From Apricaphanius iberus (lineage: Eukaryota; Chordata; Actinopteri; Cyprinodontiformes; Aphaniidae), in assembly GCA_028564705.1 (NCBI GenBank), contig JAPXFQ010000787.1:744001-808000 (forward strand): a stretch of 64,000 nucleotides of DNA. Reading direction: 5' to 3'. The notes under the pieces were generated by a model that worked only from the letters and a program-made list of their open reading frames with translations, was not told the origin of the DNA and did not search any database. Numbering within the stretch: position 1 is the stretch's first letter; each line of letters opens with the position of its first letter. Both the position numbers and the translations under genes were made by a program. Positions 45,121 through 56,577 of this stretch are shown in pieces.

Positions 45121-45365
45121 CCATCCATCATCTATGCCGTTTTTACATCAGGCGAGAGGTTGGGTACACCCTTGACAGGTGGGTTGAAGTAAGAACAGAG
45201 CAAAATGCCATGCATAGAGAGACCGTTTAACTTAACCGTCATGTTTTTGGACTGTGGAAGGACATGGACTTTCTGTAAACGCCATGCAGAAAGACTCCAC
45301 GATGGGATTTGAACCCAGGACCTTCTTGTACAAAGCAACAGTGCTACAGACTGCGGCAATGTGCA
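45121..45365 (-). mobile_element. tRNA-related SINE, nearly complete but deleted
   Basis: Reverse complement of the SINE family: the tail side starts CCATCCATC, with a core TTTTTGGACTGTGG and a B-box-like word (TGGGTTCAAATCCC on the minus strand, 45303-45316), then CAGTAGCACTGTTGC-like head and GCGGCTGCACA near the right end. The middle part is shorter than in the copy at 24005-24355. I find no convincing flanking duplication. Confidence 0.75.
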
Positions 45366-45717
45366 GCCGCCAACAAGATGATTTTTATCTAAAGAAAAAT
45401 TGTTTGAAAAAAATCACTTAAAGATTTAAAATTAAACCTTTTATTTGACTACATAATTTAAGAAAAATACAAACAAGTAAACAAAAACATCTTACAGTTT
45501 AACATAGTTTAAAAAAACACATTTTTCTGAATTAATCACATGATTTCAGAAGATAAAAAAGCTGTATTTGGGAATAGAGATACGATCTGTTTGATGAGCT
45601 TCCAACTATGTATTTACAATATTTTTTTTCTAAAGTGACTGTATGGGGATATTGCAGATGTACAAATTCAAATTTAGGAGTGGGATGACAAATAGTTAAT
45701 TAAATTGGCTTACAGTA

Positions 45718-46310
45718 CGTCCACACCAAAAGCGAATTAAGCAAGCGGCGAGTCAGGTGTACATTTTATGTCAATGAAGGAGCGCGTTGAAGTGCTGCAG
45801 GGGGTCCTGCTTCAAATCAGAAGCAGATCTGCGTCGCGAAAAATCTTTTCTGCCTGATCTGCGCGGAGGATTTGTGTGAATGAGGCCTTTTCAGCGGTGA
45901 AAAAGTCGGACGTGGTGCGGGAGCTGCTACCAGGAAACCAGGTGAGGAGGCCGTTTCAAGGCTCACTTCTAGGCTGAGAGGTGCTTTTACAACAACAACG
46001 GCTGTTTTAAGAGCCACCCACAAACCTCTTAAGAGCATTCCTGTCTAAATAGTTTAACCTATTTAAAATAGTCATTTATTTTTTCCTGTCTCTGTATTAA
46101 AAACAGCTTGTGTCATGTAGCTAGGGGTGATTAGCCACGGTGTTAATCAGTATTTCGTCCATGTCCTGCTGAGGCTGTGACTCCATGACATGCACAGAAT
46201 CACTGAAACTCTGTCCCCTGATTGGTTGTCACGGCGCGATTTGACGCTGGAGTTTAGATTTTTCCAACTCGAGCGATAGACGCCATGAGCGCGAATGCAA
46301 AAAAAGCACC
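45718..46310. mobile_element. possible Harbinger-like MITE remnant
   Basis: The left part (ACGTCCACACCAAAAGCGAA, then GCAAGCGGCGAG) and the right part (CACGGCGCGATTTGACGCTG, then CGCCATGAGCGCGAATG) have the CG-rich GCG/CGC words of fish Harbinger MITEs that begin with GTTCACACC-like ends. The right terminal repeat and duplication are not visible. The internal open frame on the minus strand (45817-46038) shows no domain. Confidence 0.35.
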
Positions 46311-47199
46311 ACAACAATCAAACCACACAAAGAAATTTCATGCAATGTTCACTTAAAATGTATTGGCTATTTCTCTAAAATATAAAATTTCAACAGCCAG
46401 AAACCTATCCTAACATGTTTAATTTTAATATATTAATTTGCATAACAGTTAATCAGTTACCATAATTTGTTCTTTAAGTTGTCATTGATATTTATAGATT
46501 AATAGACTATGTCTAAGCCTACTGGCTTTAAAAATAACAAAATTATCCACAAATGATCCAACAAAAATAAAATTGCACATAGACGAGACATCTTTGAAAA
46601 AGCCCAATGCATGTAATCTTTTCTGAATATTTTAGCCTACATGTCGCATAAGCCTCACAGACGTGCGTTTTCTGCGTTCTTGTGTGCGTGCCGTGCTGTG
46701 CAGTGAGTGTTCTCATTGTGTGACAGAGAACACTCACCGACATATTTTACAATTTGCCATGCGTTTGTCTTTACTGACCATGTCTAGCCAAGGATGAGCT
46801 TCTTCCCACTCATCTATATCTCTCTAAGCGTTTTTGGGACATTTTCAAAGGTGCTGTGTGGGAAGCGCCAGTGTGTCGTGTGTATCTACCTGATCAATCC
46901 TGCGCAACAAGTGCGAGCCGCAAACACAAACAATTTGCGGTCCCTTTTGATCCCGCCACCAGAACAGTTTAGCTGACTGTAGTTGGGTGATTTTTATTTT
47001 ATTTTTATACAGGCTACGTGGTTAGAATAAGGCAGTATGAAATCTATGACCAACAAACATGATAGACATTTATGAAAATACGGAACAAATAGTGTCCCTT
47101 ATTAGTTCAAAACGGGACGGCACATTTAATAGTCAAATAAGGGACGGTTCTGTATTTAAGGGACGATTGGTAACCCTACACCACCTCCAACAGCTATTA
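46311..47199. other. no gene recognised; possible repeat edge near 47080-47180
   Basis: The words AATACGGAACAAATAGTGTC, AATAAGGGACGGTTCTG and GATTGGTAACCCTAC at 47079-47179 look like the right edge of a fish hAT-type repeat, but no left end or duplication is found. Confidence 0.35.
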
Positions 47200-47319
47200 A
47201 TTATTATGGCACTCTTTAATGCACACCCTCTTCTGAATAAAACTTTTCTAATAAATGACTTGATTTTACATCATAATCTTCATTGCTTATTTTTAACGGA
47301 AACATGGCTGAGTGCATGA
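47200..47319 (+). pseudogene. LINE endonuclease N-terminal fragment
   Basis: The plus-strand frame reads MALFNAHPLLNKTFLINDLI and ends LHCLFLTETWLSA before a stop. It aligns residue by residue with the start of the endonuclease ORF of the LINE at 59499 (MALLNVRSLLNKTFIINDLI, then LQCLFLTETWLSAD). That region forms the first strand of the APE endonuclease and includes the catalytic Glu in TETW. Only about 115 bases of LINE are present, in the opposite orientation to the other copy, and neither the 3' tail nor the upstream ORF1 end is seen. Confidence 0.85.
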
Positions 47320-47774
47320 GTCTTGCTCTGCGTTTAAAAGACCCAGTGCTCTCTGTGCCATGTTAGTAAATCACCTACAGCCTGTTTCTGCGATGCTGTG
47401 CACTTTCTGCCAGTTTTAACGAGTGCAAACCATTGATAAATCAGGCCCTAAGTGTGCTACTACAGCTGGTTTTCGTGTTTTTGTACCAGTCAAAGTAGAA
47501 ATAACCAGGATTCAACAGAAAAGAGTTATAAAACTTACTGATTAAATATGTATTACTTCAAAACATCAGTTTTCATTAAATTAATTTCATCGGACAAATC
47601 TTATTGTATTGTGGTAGAAATTTTTGTATTTAAAGTTTCTTGTTTTTTAAAAAATCTTAGTTTGCCACTTTATTACTTTAATCTAAAATCATTTATTTAT
47701 CTAATTTCTGCTGCTCTGTTTTGTTGTATTTATATCCTAATGATGCAAGGAGTTTAGTTTTACCCTCAATGTCT
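47320..47774. other. no gene recognised
   Basis: The sequence AACCATTGATAAATCAGGCCCTA at 47430-47452 (given in part) resembles the right end of a fish MITE with TAGGGCCTGATTTATCAA ends; no partner end is found. The rest is AT-rich. Confidence 0.35.
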
Positions 47775-48061
47775 ATAAAAAGAGCTCTGTGATTGAATAA
47801 TGTCTCCTTCAGGATTATCTTGTGTTTATTTACTCCTACCAGACCGTTCCTGTCCCAGCTGAAGGAAAGCATGCCCACAGCATGATGCAACACCACCATG
47901 CTTCAGAGTGGGGGTGGTGTGTTTGGAGTGATGTGCAGTGGCGGACTACTGCTCACTAATTTGGTGACTTCTGAAGAGTTATTGAGGGGTATCAGAGAGG
48001 AAGATTGGCAGAAAGTTTGCAGAAAATTGAGGGGGTATAAATACTTTTGTACTTCACTGTA
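47775..48061 (-). mobile_element. Tc1-like transposon terminal fragment
   Basis: CCTGTCCCAGCTGAAGGAAA, CCACCACCATGCTTCAGAGT and GGTGTGTTTGGAGTGATGTG are collinear with the antisense middle of fish Tc1 transposase genes. The right end GGGGGTATAAATACTTTTGT followed by ACTTCACTGTA is a typical Tc1 terminus ending in TA. A large part between these blocks is deleted and no frame is open. Confidence 0.6.
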
Positions 48062-49639
48062 TTAATATTCTTGTTTTTCCTCATATCTTTGTCTTTTTCC
48101 TCTTTGTCAAACTTTCATTGAGGTTTCCCCCAATTTTAAGACCTTATCACTGACCAACTGTAGTTTGGGGGACCGTGCTTCGGTGGTTTCTTTCAGCTGT
48201 TCAGCCCCTGACTGCTTGGCCTGCTTTAGTCATGGATTTGAAAACTGCTTTCATGTGATAAATTACTTTCACTGTTGGTTTTTTTTCTACATTCCCCAAG
48301 CCCAAGTTTGCTTCATCATATCAAGTCTTTTCCCTCTCAAGTACTTGAGTTTCTCCCCAGTTTGGGTGAGATATTTTTGGGGAAATGTTCGGGTTCTGCA
48401 CGCGTGTTTGTCATGTTTGGTACACGCCTCTCTGAGCATGTCCCTTCCATATCTCCTTTTCACAGACAAGGTCTCTGTGGAAGACAGATCTCGTCTTTCC
48501 CTCTGCGCCTGCACACACTGTGGTCTCGTCTTTCCAATTTCCCTCTCTTAAGAGCATCGAAAATACATTTCACACACAGTTTGCATGTTTTTTTGTTGTT
48601 GTTTTCTTCACATGTTTTCATTTCAACCTCTAAGCTTTCCCTTCAAGCACTAGATTCAAGTTTTTTTCTGTGTTTAACTCACCTTCAGTTGGTTTAAAAC
48701 AGGACCGGCATCAATCGGGATGAAAGTAGTCGGCTGCGTTCAGAGTTTTCGGCCCTGTGGGCTGAATTTCAAAATTCATCCAGATCTTTGCCGATAGTTT
48801 TTGGAAAATGTTTCTTAATTCTGTTGCATGTTTAAAGACCAATAGAGGTGCTTGTTCTTCCAAATCTGGACTGGGAGAGAGAATCCACAGTGAGGGAATC
48901 AGTGCGTGCTTTGACTACCAGAGCAGGGTAGGAGGTGGTAAAAAAAAAAAAGAGAGGAAGAAACCCGTTCCGGGTCAGTTAACGGGGGCACGTTAATCTT
49001 ACGTGACTGCCCAGGTAGCATGATGGGAAACAAATTGAGTGTCATTTCCTACCGAGTGACTCAGCAGCACGACACAAGTGGAGCACCGGGCCTTACAGCG
49101 GAGACCTCGCGCCTCGGCTGCAGAGGGAAGCGCGAAATGACAATCATGGAAAACAGAACGCTGACAAACGGCAGAGGTAATAAAATATAGAGGGCATCAT
49201 GATCCGAGGCACAGAGACGGCAAGGCGAAACATAATTTAATTCACTTTTAATTGACACAACAGCACACTACATTAAATTCCTCAATAAACATCACAACTC
49301 TTAGATTAACAGCTAGTTATTAAAATACTTTATTTCAGTCTGCAGCAGCAAATGTTGAGCACTTGAATTTGGTAAATTACTCAAAAAGATTAAATCGTCC
49401 TGGCTTTTTCTTGTCTTCTCACGTTGAAACCAATTTGTTTCATGTGATTTTTTTTTTTTTGGCAACGACAGACAAGATGCATAATTTCAACATTGAGGAG
49501 AAAAAGGTTTAAAAATATTACAACAGATCATCTGTTCTATGATGATCTGTTCATTGTAACGAAACAAAAATGCGAGTGAAAGATGTTTTCATACTTTGGA
49601 TGTTGTGCAGCTGGAAGGATAGGGATTTTCTTTCTGACT
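48062..49639. other. no gene recognised
   Basis: Two overlapping plus-strand frames (48165-48551 and 48275-48697) are open by low stop density in T/C-rich DNA; they show no domain and no homopolymer-free region that suggests an exon. Not supported. Confidence 0.4.
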
Positions 49640-49935
49640 GTTGTTACGATGTGTAACCATGGCAACAATGTATTGTTTTTACATCGGAGAGAAGCAGCTG
49701 ATTAGCACCTGAAAAGCTGGATTGATACCTGAACATCAACCTCAAATCCTACAGGAGTTGAAAAAGAGGTTTATTGGACACTCACAGAGAAGGAGGGAGT
49801 TTAAACCATCATATCCCCTACTTCAACATCCCTCTAACCATTAGGACCAGCAAAAGCAAAAAAAAAAGTGGATTAGCAGTACCACCTAACAACTGATGGT
49901 GTCATCCAAAAGGTGTTACCGTGGAATATCATCTC
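49640..49935. repeat. dispersed repeat of unknown class, copy 2
   Basis: Collinear with 9740-10060 in the same orientation: GGCAACAA, GGGAGTTTAAACCAT, ATATCCCCTACTTCAACATC, CTAACCATT, AGCAAAAGCAAA and ACTGATGGTGTCATCCA. This copy lacks about 60 bases in the middle relative to the other. Confidence 0.6.
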
Positions 49936-52900
49936 AGTTGCCTGGATATTAAGCTGTTAGCATTTCAGGAGACTTTCATAAAGAACTAATCTTTTGTTAG
50001 AGGCCTTCTTTAGACTTGTTGAAAGACTGACTGCAACTGGAGATCACTCCTGCCCACAGCACCACCACCCATAAAGACTCTTTGAACATACGTAAATGAT
50101 ATGATTTACAGCAACATTTAAGTTTCTGTTTTTTTAATGAAACTGAATATTTTCGCAAAGCATTTTTTTTTATTCAAGATGGAGTAAAAAATATTTAGTT
50201 CATCTGAAAAAAATCAAGGTGGACATCTTTCAAGACTCAGGTGACATAATGTGTTTATGGGACAACTACTGTTTATTCACTACACAAATCTGAGCTTTAT
50301 GGAAAAGTACCAGAAAGTAATCGTGTCACTGCAATACAAAGCCGTGTGGAAAAGTAACACTGCACAGGCAACAATGTGCATTCACCTGACTGCAGGATGT
50401 GGTCAGCCTGTGTGGATAATTTGTTAAAGGTTGAGGTGGCATGTGGTAGAACTGTCAGTAAAGCCCCTTTGGACTTGTGATTAGGCAGCTCCTCCTTCAA
50501 TAGACATATAACTAAAAGTAATTGCTTATTAAATTAACAGAATGCAACCTGTGCAATATGAGCAGTTTTACTGGTAGCAGGTTGGTGAAACTGCCTGGGA
50601 AGGTGAGCAAATCAGCCACCGAATTGTAGGCCTTATAAATGATCACAGACAGGAATGGTGTCATGGATGCTGAGGAACATTGTGCGACGAGGGCAGCAAG
50701 ATTATGCAGGGTCTGTACTTGGGCAGATGACGTGATGCCTGTTTTATATGTGTATATATATATATATAAAACTGGAAAGCTAAGATTTTTGTGATTCCAA
50801 TTATGTATGACAATCAAGAATAAAATCATAACAGTGGACACAGAAAATGGTTTTGTCAAACCACTCAAAGAATAATGCCCTAAAAGCCACATATCATTGG
50901 CATAACTGAGCCATCTAGAAAAAAGACGATCTTTTTCAACCACATTGGTCGGATTAATGTACTCCAATAAAATAGCTAGTGTACAACAAGTCTTACATCC
51001 ACCGTTCAACATAGTCTGCCATTGAAAACTTATATAATCTTCTTCATTGTGTGTATTTCTCACAAAGGTTTCCTGATAACTACCGTTAGCTTGCTCATTG
51101 TAGCCTAAAATAACACACCATCCCTTCTTCTGCTTTGTGTTTATTTGTCACTCAAGGTTGCCCTTGCCTCTCCAATACTAGTGATTTATTAGCAGCATCC
51201 CTGCTGGCTCAAGCAGCAACTAAAATCAAAATATTTTTACCGCCTCTAAAAGTCCCAATTAATAGCCTGCAGCGCCCTCTGCTAGTTGTCTTGGGTCAAT
51301 ACATTGCATGGTTGCAACTTAATTTACACAGGTGTTAGAATCTGTCTTGTGCGGGGCCGGGCTGCTTATTGACGCCAGGCCTGCTGCACACAGGTGCACA
51401 ATGTGACATCTGTCAGTCAGTCTGTACTGGACCGCAAAGAATCCTACACAGAGGGGACCGGCCTTCTCGTCCAACCTCACCTTTCCACTGCAAAAAAAAA
51501 CACTCCTCACCCTTGTGATGAGTGGACACAGTTTTAACCTCAAAGGTTGGAGTGACTTTACACCCTATAAATTAAGAATGGGATAGTGAAATAGCAGACA
51601 AGACTATTACGATATAGTGTTATCATTAGTATAACTTAAAGAACATCTCACCCCCACCGACAGAGTCTTACTCCATGCACATTTCCCGTTGAAAAATGCG
51701 CCATGAGGAGGCGTTGCCTGGCAGACCTGGGAGCGGTCTGGGCTATGATTGAAATCTTGTGTGCTGCTGCAGTGGCACAGACATAGACTAGCTCCTTTCC
51801 CTCAGAGCGACCTTTTGAAGTGGAGCATTTCTCGCCACCTCCTTCACCAGAGGAAAGGGAGGTTCTGTGTAGGAGGCTTGGGTGGAGTCTCAGCTTCTTT
51901 TATACTCCACAGCGCCAGGGTGGCTGACATCAGCCCTCAATACAGAATAAATAGCAACGTCCCATTCAAATTGTAGTGCACTATAGAGTTTTGACCTTAA
52001 GAGGGCGCCCCACTGACAGTTTTAGGCAATAAAATACCAAAGTAATGAGTGAACAAAGAGACAACACTATTAGACACTAAATTATCCAGTTTACCAGCAA
52101 AAAAGGTTGATTTATAATTAATTAATTCCAGAAATACATTTTGATTTGACATTTAAGCAGAACACAGATTGACAGAAGCAGGTTTAGTTGGATCCAGACT
52201 CCTGGACACTTCCCAGCAGAGCTTTAATAAGCATTACCTGCTAGCTAAAGTCCTAAGGGTTGAAGACACGGGCCTCGCTGCACGGAGGAGATCTCCTAAT
52301 TGGCTTGGAAGCTGTTCGACACTCGCTCCAATAAGTTTTCCAGTACACCAGTTTGCACACTAAAATGGACAACACACTTTAGCTAAAAAGGAAACTACCT
52401 CCCTGTATATATTTCCAGATAAGTAGGTAAATATGTCCTTCAGCCTGGTGTACTTCTCCTCAGATGCTCTTTTGTTGTTTTTTTTTTTTTACACGGCTCT
52501 TGCCGCTGCGAGGTAATTTCCTTTGAACAGTTGGGATGTAAAACACAGAATGACTTTCACGGATAATTGCGTGGAACAAGTGAACCGTTTGCTTAGTCAG
52601 CTAAAAGAAAAAAAGGGTCCAACTTTGCAGGGTAACGGCGGAAAGGATGGCAAATAACAGCCTTCATCGATAAATAATTCATCCAGATATGTTTAAAAGT
52701 CTTCTGACACGTCAGGTACTTATTTATACAGCGTGAAACCGTAGATGTATTTAAAGCAGGGATTTTGTTTTCGGATTATTTTGTTTATTACATTTTGCAG
52801 TTTCTTGAACATTTTCTCATGTTTAACCTTTGGTTTAGATCTTTAGTTTAGAATAATGTGACAGACAAACACAAAGCGGAGCTATATTCTGATTTAGTTA

Positions 52901-53239
52901 TCCAACCCACATGCAGAGAAAAACAGACTGGGCTTGGTCTAAGAGATCTGTTGTAAATGAAAGAAGGGTTCTTGGCAGATTTGTGGCTATGATGTTTGGA
53001 TATACAGGAAATCAGCAGCTATTTGTGGTTCAGAATCACATATTAACTTGTTCATGGATGTTTTTCTGAATACATTTCCAAATGATTTACTTTTTTTTCC
53101 TTAAATGCAGCTGGACAGCTGAAATACTTTGGCGCAATGTTACTTGACACGGTTGTCCAGGAGCACGTTTCATTTTACTTGGTGCTGATTGGCTGTAAGC
53201 CCGAAAACTGACATAAGGAATACCTTAGATATTAAGCCA
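49936..53239. other. 3.3 kb without recognised features
   Basis: No gene is supported. The 183-residue minus-strand frame at 50512-51063 includes a translated TA microsatellite (50752-50768, Ile-Tyr repeats) and no domain. Other short frames, for example at 51749-51976, are likewise unsupported. Confidence 0.4.
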
Positions 53240-54050
53240 CCTTTATGTACATCATATTTCAGCAATGAGGCAGTTTAAAGTGCTTTACATTATAAAAACC
53301 TAACACAAAAAAACAAAAAAAAACATTCATCATGTTGGCAAAATTAAGAGAAATAACGAAAAGTTATCCAGACTAACATGTTAACATTAATGCTGGATTG
53401 GTAGACAGTGTTTTAGCAATTTAGCTAATTTTTTTTAGAAGTTTGTTCCAGATTAGAGGAGCATTGAAAACTATAAGCTGCTTCTCTGTGTTTCATTCTG
53501 ATTCTGGGATTGCAGAGTAGAATACCTGAGTCTGGAGTGTTGACACGACAGATGTTTAGTGTGTTTTGGGACAAATTTATTCAGTGATTTATTAAATGAT
53601 AAAGTTATTTTAAAGTCTATTCGCTGAGCTCCAGGGAGCCAGCGTAAGGACTTTAGAACTAGGGTAACTTGTTCTACTTTCCTGGTAGTGCGGACGCCAG
53701 CAGCAGCGTTCTGGATCAGCTGCAGCTGTCTGAGTGACTTTTTAGATAGACCTGTGAGGACGCTGTTGCAGTGATCGAGCCGATTTAAGATTAACGCATG
53801 GATGAGTTTCTCTAGATCTTGAAGGGGCATTTGCCCTTTATTCCTGGAAATGTTCATCAGGTGGAAGTGATCAGTGTCTTAATGCTGCACTGAGGTCCAA
53901 AAGAACCAGCACTGTGGTTATATCACAGTCTGTATTTATCACAATGTCTTTGAAAACTTTGACAAGGGCAGTCTCTGTGCTCTTGTGAAATCAGAAACCA
54001 GACATTTCGGGTCATTGTTTGGAAGCTATTCAACGTGTAGAAACATACAT
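53240..54050 (-). mobile_element. CR1/L2-type LINE copy lacking the RT core
   Basis: Read on the minus strand: an RT block with STETALVKVF and VLVLLDLSAA (54000-53880), then directly the C-terminal ORF region (53857-53471), then a 3' untranslated end with AAAGCACTTTAAACTGCC and a pyrimidine-poor end near 53240. The RT centre with GVPQGS and YADD is absent. The 5' side is truncated near 54050. No target duplication is found, which is common in this clade. Confidence 0.82.
53471..54020 (-). pseudogene. LINE ORF2 fragment, RT motif A joined to C-terminus
   Basis: The upstream block gives STETALVKVFKDI and VLVLLDLSAA, which carries the first catalytic Asp of the RT. After a short gap the downstream frame (128 residues from 53857) reads LEKLIHALILNRLDHCNSVL, GLSKKSLRQLQLIQNAAAGV and LKSLRWLPGAQRIDFKI; this is the conserved thumb-side and C-terminal part of CR1/L2-type ORF2 proteins. 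About 150 residues that normally lie between (GVPQGS, YADD) are missing. A stop lies just after the joint. It therefore encodes no active enzyme. Confidence 0.82.
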
Positions 54051-55411
54051 CTGGTGTTCGAATCATTAAAATAGGCAGTTATAAGTGTTTCTTGAGGCGG
54101 TGTCAAGTATCACAGATTTTAGTGGTTGGATTCTGTGGATACCAGGTTTCCAGTGTATGGCTGAGCTGGATGCAGGTTGCTCATAGGGGGAGGTTGGGTG
54201 CTGCATTTCAGAGCGTGATTCCTAAATTCCTCTGGTTTGTATTTTCAATAAGCACGCCTGTTCTATATCTAATTCTAATTGATGTCCAATGTGATATTCT
54301 AATATCACATTGGAAGGACCACGATCAAATATACAGTTACAGTTATCCCAAATTCTGCAGTAACTCATAATTTGCACAACAAATACCTAAATTGACACGT
54401 TTCGTTATATTCCATCTTTTTATCAAATCATATTTGAACAGCTTCCTTGTTCCTAATAAGAAACAGTATAAAGGAAAACTAAGATGAAGGAAATAAGATA
54501 ATATCATTATTGTACAAATCCAGAAACATTATAAACTATAACCTTAATGTACTATTTATTGTTCACTTATTGTGTGGAAATCTGGCGATGGACAACTATA
54601 ACGTGTTAATGCAATAGTTATCTTACAAAAACATGCTATATAGATTATTAATAAGGCAGAGTATTATTCACATTTTCATCTGCAGTTTATTAGATCGCGT
54701 TATCAAATTCAACGATCTGGTGTAATATAAAATAATTGAAATATTAAATGTAAAAAGTTAAATTAAAGTTACTTCCAGTTGGCATACAAAGGTTTTTTTC
54801 TTTTGTAAAGACAAAGTATGATTTCAGAAATGTCTGCAAATTTACAGTTCCAATGGCAATATATATATTTAAAGGAGATGTGTGCCTGTTGTTTGGGGTT
54901 TCATTATTGACTAATGCTTAATCTAACAACTTGTGGTACATTTTTGTTTTTCAAAAGAATGTGTTTGAGGCAATTTTTGAGGGCCACGAATGTTTATAAT
55001 TTGCGTTATTTGTCTTATGGTTTTTGTTGTACTGATGCTTTTCTGTTTTCTTTTTTCTTTATTTGCAAAAATTTTCATGTTAACAGGAGATTAACTTGCT
55101 AAAACGGAAAGGCATAAATATAAGCATTATGCTTCAGCCAATGCCTTTTCAGTACCTTATTAATGTAATATTTTATACTGATTTTTTTTGTTTCAATTTG
55201 TGACTGAATAAAAAAAAATCTGATTTAATGACTAAATGATGCAGCAAAAATAAAATGTTAACTCACTACAGGTAGATACTAAAATAATATTTACAGGTAG
55301 ATAACATTCACTTATTTGGTGACTTTTTCACTTAATTTATTAGCTTTGATCTAGAAATTTGGGAATAAAAAGGCTCCTATAGAGAAATTACAGGAAAAAA
55401 AATCGTTTTTG
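54051..55411. other. no gene recognised; one hairpin
   Basis: AT-rich DNA. A perfect inverted repeat is at 54286-54313. Short frames at 54092-54370 and 54914-55102 have no domain. Confidence 0.4.
54286..54313. repeat. perfect 13-bp inverted repeat, 2-base loop
   Basis: CCAATGTGATATT (54286-54298) and AATATCACATTGG (54301-54313) are exact complements separated by CT. No T or A tract and no gene next to it, so a terminator or RNA role is not implied. Confidence 0.9.
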
Positions 55412-55536
55412 TTAACCTGGACCTTTTCTCTTTTTTTTTTTTAGCAAATATTAAGTTCTTTTACTTAACCAACGAAATTTGATGCTACTTGGAGCTGTTC
55501 AGCAGGAGTTTATATGGAGTCGCGCTCAGCGTATAT

Positions 55537-56112
55537 TAGAGGCTGACCGACATATCGTCCGGCTAATATATTCAATATTTTCTATATCGGCCATCGGCCA
55601 AAACTTAAAGAAAAAAGCTGAAATAAAAAAAGGATTAGGCACCTGTGCGGCCAGCTGCAGCAGCTACTTGACTGAAGAAAGGACCCCCGCACACTCAGAA
55701 CCAATGTGAGCCAGCCCACTCATATTTTCCTCTAAGGTTTGAATGCACTATTTTTACATACATTTTAGATTTTATTATTTACTACCACGTGGTAGTGTGC
55801 TTTACTTTGTGGCGATATTCTATTGCTCTGAAACCATTGGCACCCATGTTACTGTTTAGAGTTTGTTTTTATATTGCCTTATATTTGAAGTTCAGTAAAT
55901 ATTTAAAGAGTTTTATTTACTTTATGATTTATATTGCATACAGTGAGTGTTCAGTTGTCTTTCACAATAAATGTGCTGCTAAAATATAAATATATCGGCC
56001 TGAGATATCTGCCCTAATAATCGGCTTCAGATTTCGGCCATCGGTGGCCAAATTTAAAAAAAAAATCGTTATCAGCATCGGCCTTTAAAACCCCCATATC
56101 GGTCGGCCTCTA
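55537..56112. mobile_element. hAT MITE inside the left Kolobok arm
   Basis: The ends TAGAGGCTGACCGACATATC and, in reverse, TAGAGGCCGACCGATATGGG match at 17 of 20. Subterminal ATCGGC words are frequent. Flanks GCGTATAT (55529-55536) and GAGCATAT (56113-56120) are an 8-bp duplication with two differences. The right arm of the host element (60455-60480, other strand) shows the sequence without this insertion, which confirms both the boundaries and the duplication. No transposase frame. Confidence 0.92.
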
Positions 56113-56427
56113 GAGCATATACATATAATGTGAGTCAATCAGGGGAGGAGTTTGCCACCTAAAAAATGAATTATCTGCCCTAAAGCTCTTTAATTTATCC
56201 AAGTTTTGTTATTAAACGTTAGCAATACTCCCGTCTGAGTTCAGAACGTCTCGGAAGTGTTTATTGGTTCGGTTCCGGGTTGATTTAGAGGCGATAATAC
56301 AACTACACTATCATGCATTTACAAGAAAGTCAGCGCTGTGCTCCATCCCAGCTGTAGTCTCAGCAGGACTTTCACTCTGTGCTCTATGGCGGTTGGTTAG
56401 ACAGAACTTGTTACTGCAGACATCAAC

Positions 56428-56577
56428 ATGGCTCATGTTTGCATGTTTCCAATTTGCTCTAACCGAATGACCAGTTGGACTAAGTTTGGCTTCTACAGGC
56501 TCCCTTTCCGCAACCTATGCAGGCTGCAGGTGCAATGGAGCGGGGTGAAACGTCATCGAAATCCCAGGTTGGTGTAA
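56428..56577 (+). CDS. THAP-domain first-exon remnant of a Kolobok-type gene
   Basis: Forty-nine residues from ATG to TAA. Cys-5 and Cys-10 (CMFPIC) form the first zinc-ligand pair, followed by FGFYRLPF with the conserved Phe and Pro (Pro-26) and by Trp-37 (QVQW), the usual THAP core order. The second ligand pair (Cys-x2-His-Phe) is not present. At 56567 the frame meets CCCAG|GTTGGTG, a possible splice donor, so the missing half may once have been in a second exon that was lost by internal deletion. The frame lies exactly between the two inverted arms, so transcription could start in the left arm. The initiator is chosen because Cys-5 sits at the normal distance from the start. Whether it is translated is unknown; the short product would not fold as a full THAP finger. 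Confidence 0.55.
   Translation: MAHVCMFPICSNRMTSWTKFGFYRLPFRNLCRLQVQWSGVKRHRNPRLV

Noticed and set aside
48165..48697. Two overlapping plus-strand frames of 128 and 140 residues
   Set aside because: They overlap in different phases in T/C-rich DNA, with no recognisable motif; at most one could be real and neither shows evidence.
50512..51063. 183-residue open frame on the minus strand, the longest outside the LINE
   Set aside because: It translates through a TA microsatellite (Ile-Tyr repeats), has no domain, biased composition and no splice or promoter support; low stop density explains it.
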